DNA of 64,000 bases from contig CAIIXF020000003.1 in the NCBI GenBank assembly GCA_903813345.2, positions 21,030,931 to 21,094,930 on the forward strand, written 5' to 3'. The notes beneath the pieces are model-generated. The model worked only from the letters and a program-made list of their open reading frames with translations. It did no database searches and was not told where the DNA came from. The stretch is from Owenia fusiformis (taxonomy: Eukaryota > Annelida > Polychaeta > Sabellida > Oweniidae). A program made the position numbers and the translations under genes. Shown here piece by piece: positions 12,457 to 23,657 of the stretch (position 1 is the stretch's first letter; each line of letters begins with the position of its first letter).

Positions 12457-15400
12457 GTAAGTATCCAGTTTAAAGAGGTAATCAAATAGAAAGCTCTTCG
12501 TTATAGGCTAAATTTAAAAAGGCATTTCGGTTACTTCATTTTTATTTGACGAATAAGATCATTATAAAATCAATCGTACATTGGAAATCTTCAAGAATAC
12601 CTTTCGTACAAAGGTAAGTTCTGAACTAACGACGAAGTTATCTTAAAATTATGCATTTTAGGATACTTAAAGAAAGAAATCCTAATTGAGAATCTTGTTT
12701 CGAAAATCAATCTTTATTATAGATCAATCATTTGTTAATCTTCCGCGATCGGAACGTTGGAATGAGGTGGTTCAAAATGATCTTCATTTCCTTACTTGAC
12801 CCTCTGTGTTATACATTCGATGCATTGATATCTTGGTGCTTTTTACTTCTGTTCATGTCACAATTTTAGAGATGATTGTCATGAATGGGCAATTTTTTTT
12901 ATGAATATATGTTGTGACAAGGAATGTTTTGTTTTGTGCCTTTCGTGAACCTCGCAGATGGCATTTAGATTGGATATTGTTTACAACTTGTTGAGTTCAT
13001 AAATTATCTGCTGTGTAGTGCAATCAGTGAAAGAGCTTCTAGGTATGATATACAAAACAGCGTATAAACCAAATAAATAGCACTGCAGTTGCATTGAAAT
13101 TGTTTAAAACAACTTGATATTTTTAAATGATACCGCAGCAGTGTCGCATAAGCTTCTTAATATACAACTGGGGCTATAATTGTTTTTACAACAGACTTTA
13201 ATACATAGCCATGGTCTTAGGAAGTTGCCAAATTTTTCGAGCAAAATGTTACACTCTAATATTAAGAGAAAGAATAGTGTGATAACCCAATTTATAAAAC
13301 TGAGAGAGCAATTGTCAATTTAATCGAAGTATTTACGAGAGCTCTCGTGGCACTACAAAATACAACCCCGGGAATACAACTAGCCTATGAGTGGGACATT
13401 TAAGTGGTTAGTGGATAAATGGGCAGAGCTCTTAAAATATGGATCGGGTTTGCACCATTCTCGTGACTTCCGGTTCCATAAGCCAGATTTCTAGTGGAAT
13501 TTTCACTGGATTATCTTGTTTCTTACTCAGATTGAGTAACATGATCAATCATGGAGTAACTTTAATACATCTACAACAAGCATTTGTTTGAGTAAAGTCA
13601 TTTTTATAGGGGTCACAATTCTAGGATAAATGACAAGCTTCTTAACTGGCTATCCCAAGTGATGTAATCGTGACTTCTTATCACGATATCGCAATTAGGA
13701 GCTTGGGCAGTTTGAACAGCGCCTTTGCTTTTCTTATGGACTCCATACTTAGTCCTCTTTTGCCTACACCTGGCTTTGAGTGTCATGGATCATAGGTCCA
13801 GTCATATTGCATACAAGTATCAATTTGTCTAAAATGAAATTGTGTTTGTTATCTGAGACTGAATGTCTTCACTTTGGCGTTACGTCGTCATTAAAATGTG
13901 TGTGTAGATTTATGAGGGCATGCCACAAAGAAGTATTACATCTTTTGCCGGTATATAAAGGTGTCCACTGGACTTGTGAATTCTCCATTGATCCATCGAG
14001 TTAAGAGACATAGTCTACCTTTGTAGAAAGCTAAGAAAATTCTCTTCGACACTTGTTTCACAAATTGTGTTAATAATCATTCCAATTGTTGCCTAGTAGC
14101 TTTAATTGGGTTTTTTCCCTAACAGTGCGTCATTTCTTCTGCGTTAATGGTACCACGCATAACGGAGTATTCTAAACCTGCTTGAATTAGCTAAATACAT
14201 GCAGATCTAAAATTTCAATACTTTAACCCTATAAAGTCAAATCTAAAAAATGGTACCGAGATTTTATTCCACAGTTGGAAAGGGCCTCTGTTTTTGCGTC
14301 TGGCGTTTTTGATATGTTTGTCTTTTGGATCAATACTTTTGACTTTGTACCATGCAAAATATGTTTTCTAGAACTTAGAACCACGGTCCATTTTTAGGAA
14401 TAGAGAAATAAGGTGTATCTAATCTTCAATCTAAGGTTAGATTTGAATCCTGGGATTTTTTGGATGATTTTTTAAAAATAAAAAATCTTCAATTTGAAGC
14501 AGGTTGAAAAATGCATATTGGCCAATTTATCAAAGAATTCAAAATGGCCGCCTTTTAATGTAGCCAACATGCCCTGAGCCTTATCAGATATTGGTACTTG
14601 TCTGCATTTGTATCTGTAAAGATTTGAATTTAACGGTATTCCTGGAATTTTGATGATTATAATAATTGATTAATGTGGCAACCGCCCACATATCCGCACG
14701 CCCTCGTGCCCGAACGCCAACGACAATACAGCACTTTTTTGCAATCAAAAGATATGTCGGAAAACTTCCAATAGAGTTTGTTCACGTTGATATGCGGTAA
14801 GCAGCTGTCCCGTTGTATAGCAAAAACAGGTACCCAGCGTTGTAATTATTGTAGTACCGCTTGGTGTTTCTACAAATACCATTGTTTTGTTTAATAAAAT
14901 TTGTTCGCAAGTAAGGAAGCAAATATTGATGAAACACTCAAGTACCACCTGAGGGTAAAGGCGTTCATGGAATAGCGTTATAAAATGCTGGAAATCGATG
15001 TTAATAGGATTATTATATTTATTTTACGTATTTGTTTGGAGATAAATAATAAATTGTTTAAATTATAAGTATAAAGTAGAAATAAATAGGCTATATAATA
15101 TTCACATGAGAAATGACTTGAAGACGATGGACTGCACTTTGTAAAATACAGGATAATTCTTTGGAATTTCCTTGTTTCTGTTTCATTTATACAATAGGCT
15201 ATTTAATTAGCCTACAGTCTCTGGTTAAATAGCTATAGAATGAGAGCGGCAACTTAAGACAAAAGCAGTCCCTCCTCTCCCCTCGCGCACTCTATTAGCT
15301 CGATAAGTACACAGAGTATCTCTCTTTATCACATCTTTAACTATTGATTAACGAATCAATGTATTCTGTACAAGAGATTTATCAATTATTAAGGAGAGTA

Positions 15401-18400
15401 GGTATAATCATCTTTAGCAGAACAACATCAAATGAGAGCTTCAAAGTGAGTTAAACAATTACAAATCAAAATACGGTTCTTATTGCACATATTTGCATTT
15501 TGCCAATTATATAATCATAAATGTTGTTCAACCTTTAGGTGTCTACATCTACAATCGAATAGTTATATGAATTATGGACGATTGATACGTTTAATCCAAT
15601 ACAATTAGTAGTCCAGTTCGGACAAAGTACGAACCAGCCTTGAAATGTCTTAATACCACTGGTGATCCACTCGATTACGCTGGTTACCGAAACGGTTCGT
15701 TTTGGTAACAAAATGTCGGATCGTCGAAGGCACGATTTTTCTTTTTTCCTTAATTCACACGTTGTTGGCAGGATGCCCTCGACATTTTTATCACAAACGT
15801 GTATCAGTATCATATGATTAAGAAAATGTACACATTTGCGAACAAATAGTTCAGAAGACAGCGGAATCGTCGATTTAATTCCTCACTTAAGTTACCGAAA
15901 CGGTATTTCGAAAAACAGTTAAGATCTGCACTTTTAACTCTTACCGTTTATGTAACTTAAGTGAGGAATTAAATCGACGATTCTGCTGTCTTCTGAGCTA
16001 TTTTTCGCAAACATGTACATTGTATAAAACATATGATACTGATACACGTTTGTGAGAAAAAATGTTATGGTTATTCTGCCTACAACGAGCGAAATAAGCA
16101 AAAAAGAAAAATCGTACCTTCGACGTTCCGACATTTTGTTACCAAAACGAACCCAGCGTAATCGAGTGGATCACCAGTGAATACGCGCATATGTACTTTA
16201 AATAATCCTAGGTTTAGACACATAAGCTCAGGAATAAATTTTCACTTGATCATGCTGAATGAATCGAATGTTTTCTATTAGAATACCAAATAAACCCGAA
16301 GAGGGATGATATTAATTGTTCGAGAGAAACAACAAAGAACCTTCAGTATAACCGTAATTTGATTAGAATAGGCAAAATCAAATTAGATTTGATTGAACAA
16401 CTAATGACTGCACTTCTAGGTGTTTACCATAACGGTCAACATCCATAGGGAAGAAATGGAGAATAAATTGGAAACCGAAGATGTTGTCACGCAATAAACC
16501 ACTTGGCTCGTATTAACGAATCACGCATACAAGTTAATCAAATCACCATTACCGAGAATAAGAAAGCTCAATGGGTTACATAAGCCAATAGGTTAAAAAA
16601 TTGACTGATTTATTGTGGAATAATTGAATTGAAATTGAAAAAATGGGGTTACACACAAAGAAACCGAGTGCAACGTGAACTTTTCTTTTTCATATACTTT
16701 CAAGTGCGATATTCATCACCGGGTGCCATGTTTAATTTGTGGATAATATGTTCTACCTATGTCTCATATCGACACTAAATAGGTGCAACCTTGAAATAGC
16801 CTCTTACGAGTAATCTTAATGAAATACATCCGATTCAGTTGGGAATTCGATTGATCTAGACTCAGTATTACATCCTCGGTATTTCAGATACAATGTACGT
16901 TTTTTCCCTTTTTAAATCATTTAGCTCATGATAAGTCATAGAATATTATAGCTACGATAATAAAGGTATCATCTATTTTAAAGGTCACCCTTGCCTTCTC
17001 CAAGAAATAAATATAAAGCTTAAGTGAATTTTTCTCGACTAATCGGAAGCAAGAATGTAGAACTTAGCATTGTTGATTGATATTTTTGGTAAGTTTCGGG
17101 CCTTATATTATAGGCATCCTCATTGTGTTGGAAGCTAGACTATAATCTACGTTTTAAAAAAAACTCTGGTTATCGTAATAATGACACAAGGAACTGTTAT
17201 ATGAGAATTTAAGATACATTCTCATCAATAAGACTGTTAGTCGGCTTTTTGGATTTTGTGTTGAAACCTGTTTGTCAGAATTTACATCTACAAAACAATT
17301 TTTGAAAATTTGAAAACTATAGAATGCAGATATAAATTGAGTTAATAACCAATCGATCTTATTTTGATTTCCTCCCAAAAACGTATTAATTCCTCGTTAC
17401 GTCATGTCGAAAATTGATGGCAAGTTTGAACAACTTTTGAAAATTGGCATTCCTATGACAAAAAAAATATATCCATATCCACTTTTGGAGGAGAGGGTAT
17501 TGAAGCAATGTTAACCCTTTATCAAACCTTCCATGGAAGTATCAACTGCATCGCCAGAGCAGGCTTATATATTATATCCTGGGTATTTTTGTGACTTACG
17601 CTAATGTGGACGTCGAAATGTCTTCTTAATTGAACAGTTTGATGATGTTGTAATGGATTTAAGACAGATAACGACAGACTTAAATAACAAAAGTCACATA
17701 ACATTGACGTATACGATCCAATGTCCAAATGACACGCTTTGAAATTGTGAAAGCCAGAGACCAAATTGCCAATTAGCTTTACATTGGTTCATCCTGATTT
17801 ATTACGAAACGAGAGTGCTTCTGCAACACTGATTTGATTCGTAATGTCAATTTAACGTTTCCCACATTAACAGAACGATGGGGATTGTCTTATTTGGATG
17901 GCATTAGACAAAATTGATGAGCTAGAAATCAGCTAATGGAATCGGACAAAATAACGCTAAGACGTTGCAATATTTGAACAAGCGCATAATCGTATCAACT
18001 CAAGACGATAAATTCTGATTTTGCATATCTGTTGCATCTTAGTTCCGCTCATTATATATGCATTTGTTATTAGGTATTGCGTATCCAACGGAGAGATGTA
18101 TTCATTGAGCCCACCTTTAATAACTCTATGGAGTAATTACGAATGTTCATTTTCTGAATACCATATATAAATGGTGTAATATTATGTCGTCTAGGAATGA
18201 CAAAATATGTTACCACCGGCACATCTTTTGTTTTAACAGCCAATCTTTCTTTTTTCTCATGGACGAGAATAATCAGCGCTTGAAGAGAGAATGTCGCTTG
18301 ATTTAGCACCTTCAGGCCAAGCGAGAAAATTAAATTTCCGGGGAGCACTGTATCCTTGATGGCAAACCGATAGTTTGGGAAGCGTTCAATGTTAGTGCGA

Positions 18401-21400
18401 GTTTTATGTCCATTACTAGAAGTTTAAAAGTAATGTGTTATATCCCTGTGGACCCCGATTATATGGATGTTGAACTGCAGTAGAACATTGTTTAGGGCAT
18501 CTTAGGTACATAGTGAGTTCCATTTGGCTCATTGGGACGAACTTTATTATCAACTACGGAAATTAAGCTAATTTGTTCCCAATTCTGGAACCTAGTAGTT
18601 CTGTCGAGCGTATGTTGTATACCCACGTCTCGGGCCAGGCACTAAAAGCTTTAATTCCCAAGATGTAGTTCTAGATGACAGGGTTAATTTGCTTCATGTA
18701 TATAAACCATAACACATTTGTTTCAAGAGGGTGATCAGTCATCCGACCTTTAATCACATTGAATTTTTTCGAGGCATATACCTGTAGAAAACACGTCGAG
18801 ATTTCTTTTTATACAATTAAAGTGTATTTAATTAAATTTGTATACATACACTTTAATTTAATTTAATTGATTTATTGCGCGATTTGAGTGCCCACTTTAA
18901 TTTTATACACTTTAATTTAATTTGTAATTTATTGCATAATTTAAGTGCCCAATTTAATTTTATACAATTTAATTTAATTTGTAATTTATTGCATAATTTG
19001 AGTGCCCAATTTAATTTCATACACTTTAATTTAATTTGTAATTTATTGCATACTTTTAGTTCTCAATTGTTAACAGCATAAGATGAAAGACTGTAAGTGG
19101 AAATCAACGTCTCCCGGCAAGAGGTTGGGGCAATCACGAAGAAATTGGGACCTATTTCTGACATTTTGGCCCCCAAATCTGAAAATATAGGCTCAATTCC
19201 TTAAAAATAGGCAAACCAAATAAAATAATGCATGCCCAGTAATGCTAATTTGTTACCTAAATTGCCAGATTTTGGACACTAAATTTTTGGGCCCACCAAG
19301 GAGAAGGGCAGACACCAGATAAGCAACTTATAGTATTTACTAAAGTACCAAAAATTAATATCAAATCAAATGAAGACTCCTCAAGAGATCTGTTACTTGT
19401 ATGCGTAATTATTCCTCGTTGTTTCTTGCAGGTCATCACAAGATGAAGCTCATCCAACTCAATCAGCACACGAATCAACGACCACTAAAATAAAACAGCA
19501 GATCAAGGGCACGGTTGTGAAATCACCAAATGACGTCATTACAAAATCCCCCTTTAAGAAGCTTGTCAATATTGACATTAACAATGATACGGCTGATAGC
19601 CCAAATAGCCAACATGTCAAGCTTCAATATCTGTACTATGACTTGGATAGAGTGAATATCTCAAACGATAAAAATTTACCGGATGACGGTGTTAATTCAG
19701 TGGCCACTTTAAGCAAATGTGACCTCCACGTGTTCAAGCATTGTGGTACTGATGTTATGGCAACCCTCACATCGGGCAACATCTGTATCTCTCTAAAGGT
19801 AATATATTCCGTCATAAATTATGCATGAAAGAAAATAATTAAGTCAACCAAATCCCAAGTGCCAAACTACAAGATCAGAACTATTCCTAGAGGTAGGCTA
19901 TATCGACCGCCGAGAAAAATCAGACTCTATTGAAAGATGGTGGGAGAAAAGGTGTCAAAAGTGTTTCTTCTCTTTGTAGGTTTCATCATGGTTTGGGAGA
20001 GTAATGATTCATTTTCTTTGTAAAGTAACGCCGGGAGTAACGCTCTCTTCAAATTGCTTTGCATACTTTTTGTTTTGTAATACCTTTCGATAGTTTTCCA
20101 TTTTGGCACTTGTGTTTTCTTTTATTCGCCAAATGTTTTAAATCTATTAAGAAATACTTAAAACCAAATGTAGATGAACCCCTATTTTAATGATCAAGCT
20201 TCTCAAAAATGATTTTTTAACTTTTTGACTAAGTCGATCATTTAAAAAAGTAATACAGGGTGTCCGGAAAGTAAAGATACAAATACTCTAATTCTAAGAG
20301 ATTTAGTTTTTTTGTAATGAAATCGCTACAGATTGTAGAGGAACTACATTACAATACATCTTCCAACGTTTATAACATATAGTCTAAATTTGTTAAAGCT
20401 ACGGTTGTCATGGTAACGGTGGTGAGGGGTATGCGGAGCAGTTCCAGGATATCGCTAAATTGTGATAAGTTGCTAAAATATAACCATTTGAAATAGTGTT
20501 TATTATTGTATTTCTTATCAGTTTTTTGTTTTGTTCAATATTGTATTATTGCTGTCATAGTATTCTCTTTAGTATAACGGTATCATTGATACATATCAGA
20601 ACTATATAATGTCACAAGTATAATCAAAGAAAAAGAGTATATAAGTGCTTAGAAAAGGGGTCCCTGGATTAATAGAAAAGTCAATAGTGCACCTCCACAG
20701 TCAGTGCTCCAATGCACAAACCAAAGAAAACAAATCTTACAGTTGAATGTCTGGACATTAACCTTTTTGTACAATGGCCCATATTTCCCTGATAATGTCC
20801 CGTTGGACTTCTACATTAATGAATATGTTAGAGCAATATTTGTGAGAAGTTCAACATAAAAATGAGACTCGGCTGAAACCCAATGTTATCTGCAATCTTA
20901 GAGACTGACAGCAAAGGTTTTGTCAGATCTTTTAATCTCCGGTCAAAATGCACCCAGAATGTTTAGATAAAGGTGGAAAATACAAAATACTGGATAACAG
21001 TAGTACTGTCAAATTATTAAATAATGTTACAGTACTAATCCTTTTGCTGTTGTGCTACATAATTTGATGCATAATAGCAAGTGTCAAGATGATATGAACA
21101 GGAGAAAAGAATTACAAAACATAATTGTGACACTGCTCCACATACCCGTGACTCCTGTTACCATAACAACCATAACTTTTTTATTTTGAAACAATTTGTC
21201 ATGACAGTTGCAGGATAAATTGTTACAATATCATTCTACAATCTGTAGCAATTTCATCTCACAACAGGTAAATCTAATGAAATTAGAGCATTTGTATCTT
21301 TACTTTCCGGACACCCTGTATGTACTATCGCCTATACCGTCCGTCATGTACACATTGTTAGAAACAATAAGGAAATTAGTATATTTTCCCCAAATATTCA

Positions 21401-23273
21401 AAACAATATCTTCTCAAACAATCAACATACAAAAACATTTCCAACTAAATTGATCAGCGCTTGTTTTCAAATCTGCTGACAGAATACTCACCCCCCCCCC
21501 CCCCATTAAAATGCCATTATTTTTATGACACTATTGTGAGAAAAATAGTCGTCCAAATAGTGAGATAATACATAGAAACATCATATTGATTTAATACAAT
21601 CGATGCTTATAAGTAAGGATATCAAGAAATATTGGTTATTATCGGCTTTATATCTGTCAACAGATCATAGTTCATGTATCATAAAAACCAAATCAAGAAA
21701 GGGCATTAATATTTGACATGAAATCTCAACATAAATGGCGCTAACTGACAGCTGATGTGATAACATTCTAGATAATAAAAGGTTTTATTTTCAGGCTTTC
21801 ACCACGTGTGTTAATATGCAGGGAACGAGCTGTCATAGAAATTCTGTGTTGAGAGCAAGACAAATGATGCCCAAAATAGACACATTTTTCTCAGAGGAAG
21901 GAACATGTGAGGGACACCCATCGGATGAATATACTGCGAAAAGTACGGGTATATACCTTTATTCTTTATTATGTCTCTTGCATCAGGTTTAATCGGTACT
22001 AACCAAGATGGTGAGAATTTTGAATTCTCGATTTAGGCCCGATTTCAACTTTTTAGCCTTTTGAGATCTGAACTCTTAACAATGGAAAGGAGTGCAATTT
22101 TTACCAAAATATCCAATCCAATATTCTGACGGCCATATCTTACATTTTGGTACATTGAGCACTGAAACTCGCTACAGCAAACATAGAAATGTCATGAGAA
22201 ACCGACTTTTATAAACTTTGCCACCTGATGCCTTGGTCATATTTGCTCCGATTTTCACTACGGCGCCCGGCCGATTGAGTATTTTGTTCCAAACAATACA
22301 ATTTTGAACAAAACACTCAATCGGCCGGGCGCCGGCCGACGAATCGGAGCAAATTTGTCCCAAGCTTAAACTCTTAAATTACACCTGATTTGGGTCAAAA
22401 CTCGATATTTGAGGCTAAGTTTGAGCCGTTTTGATTTACGTCGATCTCACTGTTGTCATTGGTTGTTTTGTCATTTACTGGATTCTGATTGACTTTTCGA
22501 AATTTTCAAAAATGAACCTAATTTAATAATGGTGGCATATTTTAGCTTATTATTGAAATAACCAAACTGTGCCAAAAATGAAAGATTAGTCTGCATTTGG
22601 TTCAAAAGTCAATGCGATATCTGACCTGGGAGTCGGGCGGCTAGTACAGTACAATAAATAGCTGGCTCATTATCGCATTAATGCACTGATCCAGCAATCA
22701 TTAACACTAATGGATGATCTGTAATATCATTTGGGATTTTAATGCTACCTTATCATGGCTATATCAGAGTAAATAATGCCAGATCAAAAAGACCTGGCAC
22801 AAAGGACTGTTTGGAAAAAATATGCCAGAATAGATAGTGTTCCCTCGCCGGATATTAAAGCTCCCATAATTCTATCGATTGCCATGCCTATCGGAAAAAA
22901 TACAATCACTGAACAATACCGTACTTGAAAGAGAATAAAGAGAATTTTAAATGTAATGCATCATTTCTTAGAGTAATATTAATTTATCTATTAGTGAGTT
23001 GTCTGGAATTTGTTGTTTGTCGTTAACTTAATTAATTGATGAATTTCTATTTCAGGAATGTCTAAATGTGGATCGGGCGTTCATCTATGCGTGAAAAGAT
23101 TCATAAAGCACGTAAAGGGTTCTGGGAGCTACTGCCTTCCCATATTACATCTGAGAAAATGTACAAGGCGACATCTATCACACTGTGAGGAATCAGATAA
23201 ACAACTGATCAAACTGGGAGTTGAAACATTTTACAAAACATACAAGCATTTCACTCCGGGTCAAACATGTTAA
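12221..23273 (+). CDS. predicted secreted protein with two six-cysteine modules
   Basis: Four exons: 12221-12456, 19432-19798, 21795-21948 and 23056-23273. All splice sites are GT-AG and the phases join cleanly to give 324 residues. Residues 1-24 form a signal peptide (charged start, hydrophobic core FCILMIYLSIA). Residues 80-170 are hydrophilic and Ser/Thr/Asn-rich, with sequons NDT and NIS. Twelve cysteines follow, in two modules: C175, C183, C197, C206, C214, C239 and C257, C264, C279, C288, C296, C324. Spacing is nearly the same in both, and the last cysteine is the C-terminal residue. Module 1 is split between exons 2 and 3; module 2 is a single exon. I do not recognise the family. The pattern recalls helical cysteine-rich extracellular domains such as nematode DUF19/T20D4.11-like proteins, but that is only a guess. 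The role is unknown. Confidence 0.75.
12457..15656 (+). other. gene 1 intron 1, first part
   Basis: Intron 1 as a whole is 12457-19431. This part is AT-rich with no supported exon. A diverged piece related to the 59452-60095 repeat is visible near 14440-14520 (CAATTTGAAGCAGGTTGAAA). A minus-strand ORF near 14745-14948 has no recognisable motif. Confidence 0.5.
15657..16179. mobile_element. 523-bp fold-back DNA transposon
   Basis: A near-palindrome with two arms of about 235 bp, meeting near 15890-15955. Its ends are CACTGGTGATCCACTCGATT and the mirror image ending GGATCACCAGTG. It is flanked by a perfect 5-bp target-site duplication AATAC (15652-15656 and 16180-16184), which marks it as a genuine insertion. 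It has no coding capacity, so a source transposase must act in trans. A single arm is present at 10905-11145. It lies inside gene 1 intron 1. Confidence 0.88.
16180..18834 (+). other. gene 1 intron 1, middle part
   Basis: AT-rich intronic sequence. I see no exon, RNA gene or clear repeat here. Short minus-strand ORFs (for example 17522-17764 and 18070-18348) lack motifs and supporting splice sites. Confidence 0.45.
18835..19066. repeat. 57-bp minisatellite
   Basis: About 3.6 copies of a 57-bp unit; the GTGCCC block recurs at 18888, 18945 and 19002. The rest of the unit is built from TTTAATTTAATTTGTAATTTATTGCATAAT. Because 57 is a multiple of three, one frame stays open through the repeats, producing a false ORF at 18875-19081. 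Confidence 0.88.
19432..19798 (+). CDS. gene 1 exon 2 (linker and first three cysteines)
   Basis: The acceptor is TTTCTTGCAG and the donor is GTAATATATT, ending in phase 0. It encodes the polar linker (residues 80-174) and then KCDLHVFKHC and GNICISLK, which hold C175, C183 and C197. Sequons NDT and NIS suggest N-glycosylation. Confidence 0.72.
20256..21318. mobile_element. 1063-bp mariner-type element
   Basis: The ends are CAGGGTGTCCGGAAAGTAAA and its mirror TTTACTTTCCGGACACCCTG, flanked by TA target duplications (20254-20255 and 21319-21320). The terminal inverted repeats are imperfect and extend about 200 bp, including GGGGTATGCGGAGCAG against CTGCTCCACATACCC. The interior near 20740-20960 matches, in opposite orientation, the interior of the 60684-61685 copy and looks like transposase relic without an open frame. 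It lies in gene 1 intron 2. Confidence 0.85.
21795..21948 (+). CDS. gene 1 exon 3 (completes module 1)
   Basis: The acceptor is TTTATTTTCAG and the donor is GTATATACC, phase 1. It encodes AFTTCVNMQGTSC and EEGTCEG, contributing C206, C214 and C239 of the first six-cysteine module, with a basic amphipathic stretch (RARQMMPKIDTFF) between. Confidence 0.72.
22213..22363. mobile_element. GC-rich palindromic MITE, copy 2
   Basis: The left arm CTTGGTCATATTTGCTCCGA leads to CGGCGCCCGGCCGATTGAGT. The right arm is the mirror (ACTCAATCGGCCGGGCGCCG), then ATCGGAGCAAATTTGTCCCA. The loop holds an inner pairing of TTTTGTTC with GAACAAAA. It belongs to the same family as 5355-5502 and lies in gene 1 intron 3. 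Confidence 0.8.
23056..23273 (+). CDS. gene 1 exon 4 (module 2 and stop)
   Basis: The acceptor is CTATTTCAG. It encodes GMSKCGSGVHLCVKRF, then YCLPILHLRKC and HLSHCEESD, and ends GQTC plus stop TAA. This one exon holds the whole second module (C257, C264, C279, C288, C296, C324) and is rich in Lys, Arg and His. Confidence 0.75.
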
Positions 23274-23351
23274 ACCATTGTTTAAGGGTACATGTAGCTG
23301 AACATAACAATGGATTATCCCGTAATTTGTTATATTTTGTAACGACTAACG

Positions 23352-23504
23352 ACAAGGGTGTAAAGCAGACCCCGATGATACCATCTTGCTCGGTGGTTTC
23401 ATGGCTATGTCGCGGGGCTTTATGTATTAGCGAGCTCGGCGGTTGGTTCAGCTAAGCGGGGATCCTCAAAAGCTCACGGTATCATCGTGTCTGCTTTACC
23501 CCTG
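23352..23504. mobile_element. short MITE with GGGTGTAAAGCAGAC ends
   Basis: About 150 bp bounded by inverted repeats: AAGGGTGTAAAGCAGACCCC and GATGATACC on the left, GGTATCATCGTGTCTGCTTT and ACCCCT on the right. It sits just downstream of the gene 1 stop codon, possibly within its 3' UTR or just past it. Confidence 0.7.
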
Positions 23505-23657
23505 GTATATTCGCTCGCTGATATTCATTGTCACCATGAATTCAATTTTCAAACAGTGACAAATACGACATACAATGTACAGTGGAAAACTTACTACTAA
23601 TACTGGCATTTAACACAAGGAGGATTGGCTCCCGGAGTGCAACATCGATAATCGGTA

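Noticed and set aside
14745-14948. Minus-strand ORF with TPSGTTIITTLGTC-like segment
   Set aside because: No family recognised, no convincing splice sites, and no link to gene 1, which lies on the opposite strand.
18875-19081. Repetitive ORF (NFIHFNLICNLLHNLSAQ repeated)
   Set aside because: Direct translation of the 57-bp minisatellite, whose period is a multiple of three. No start context, no splice support.
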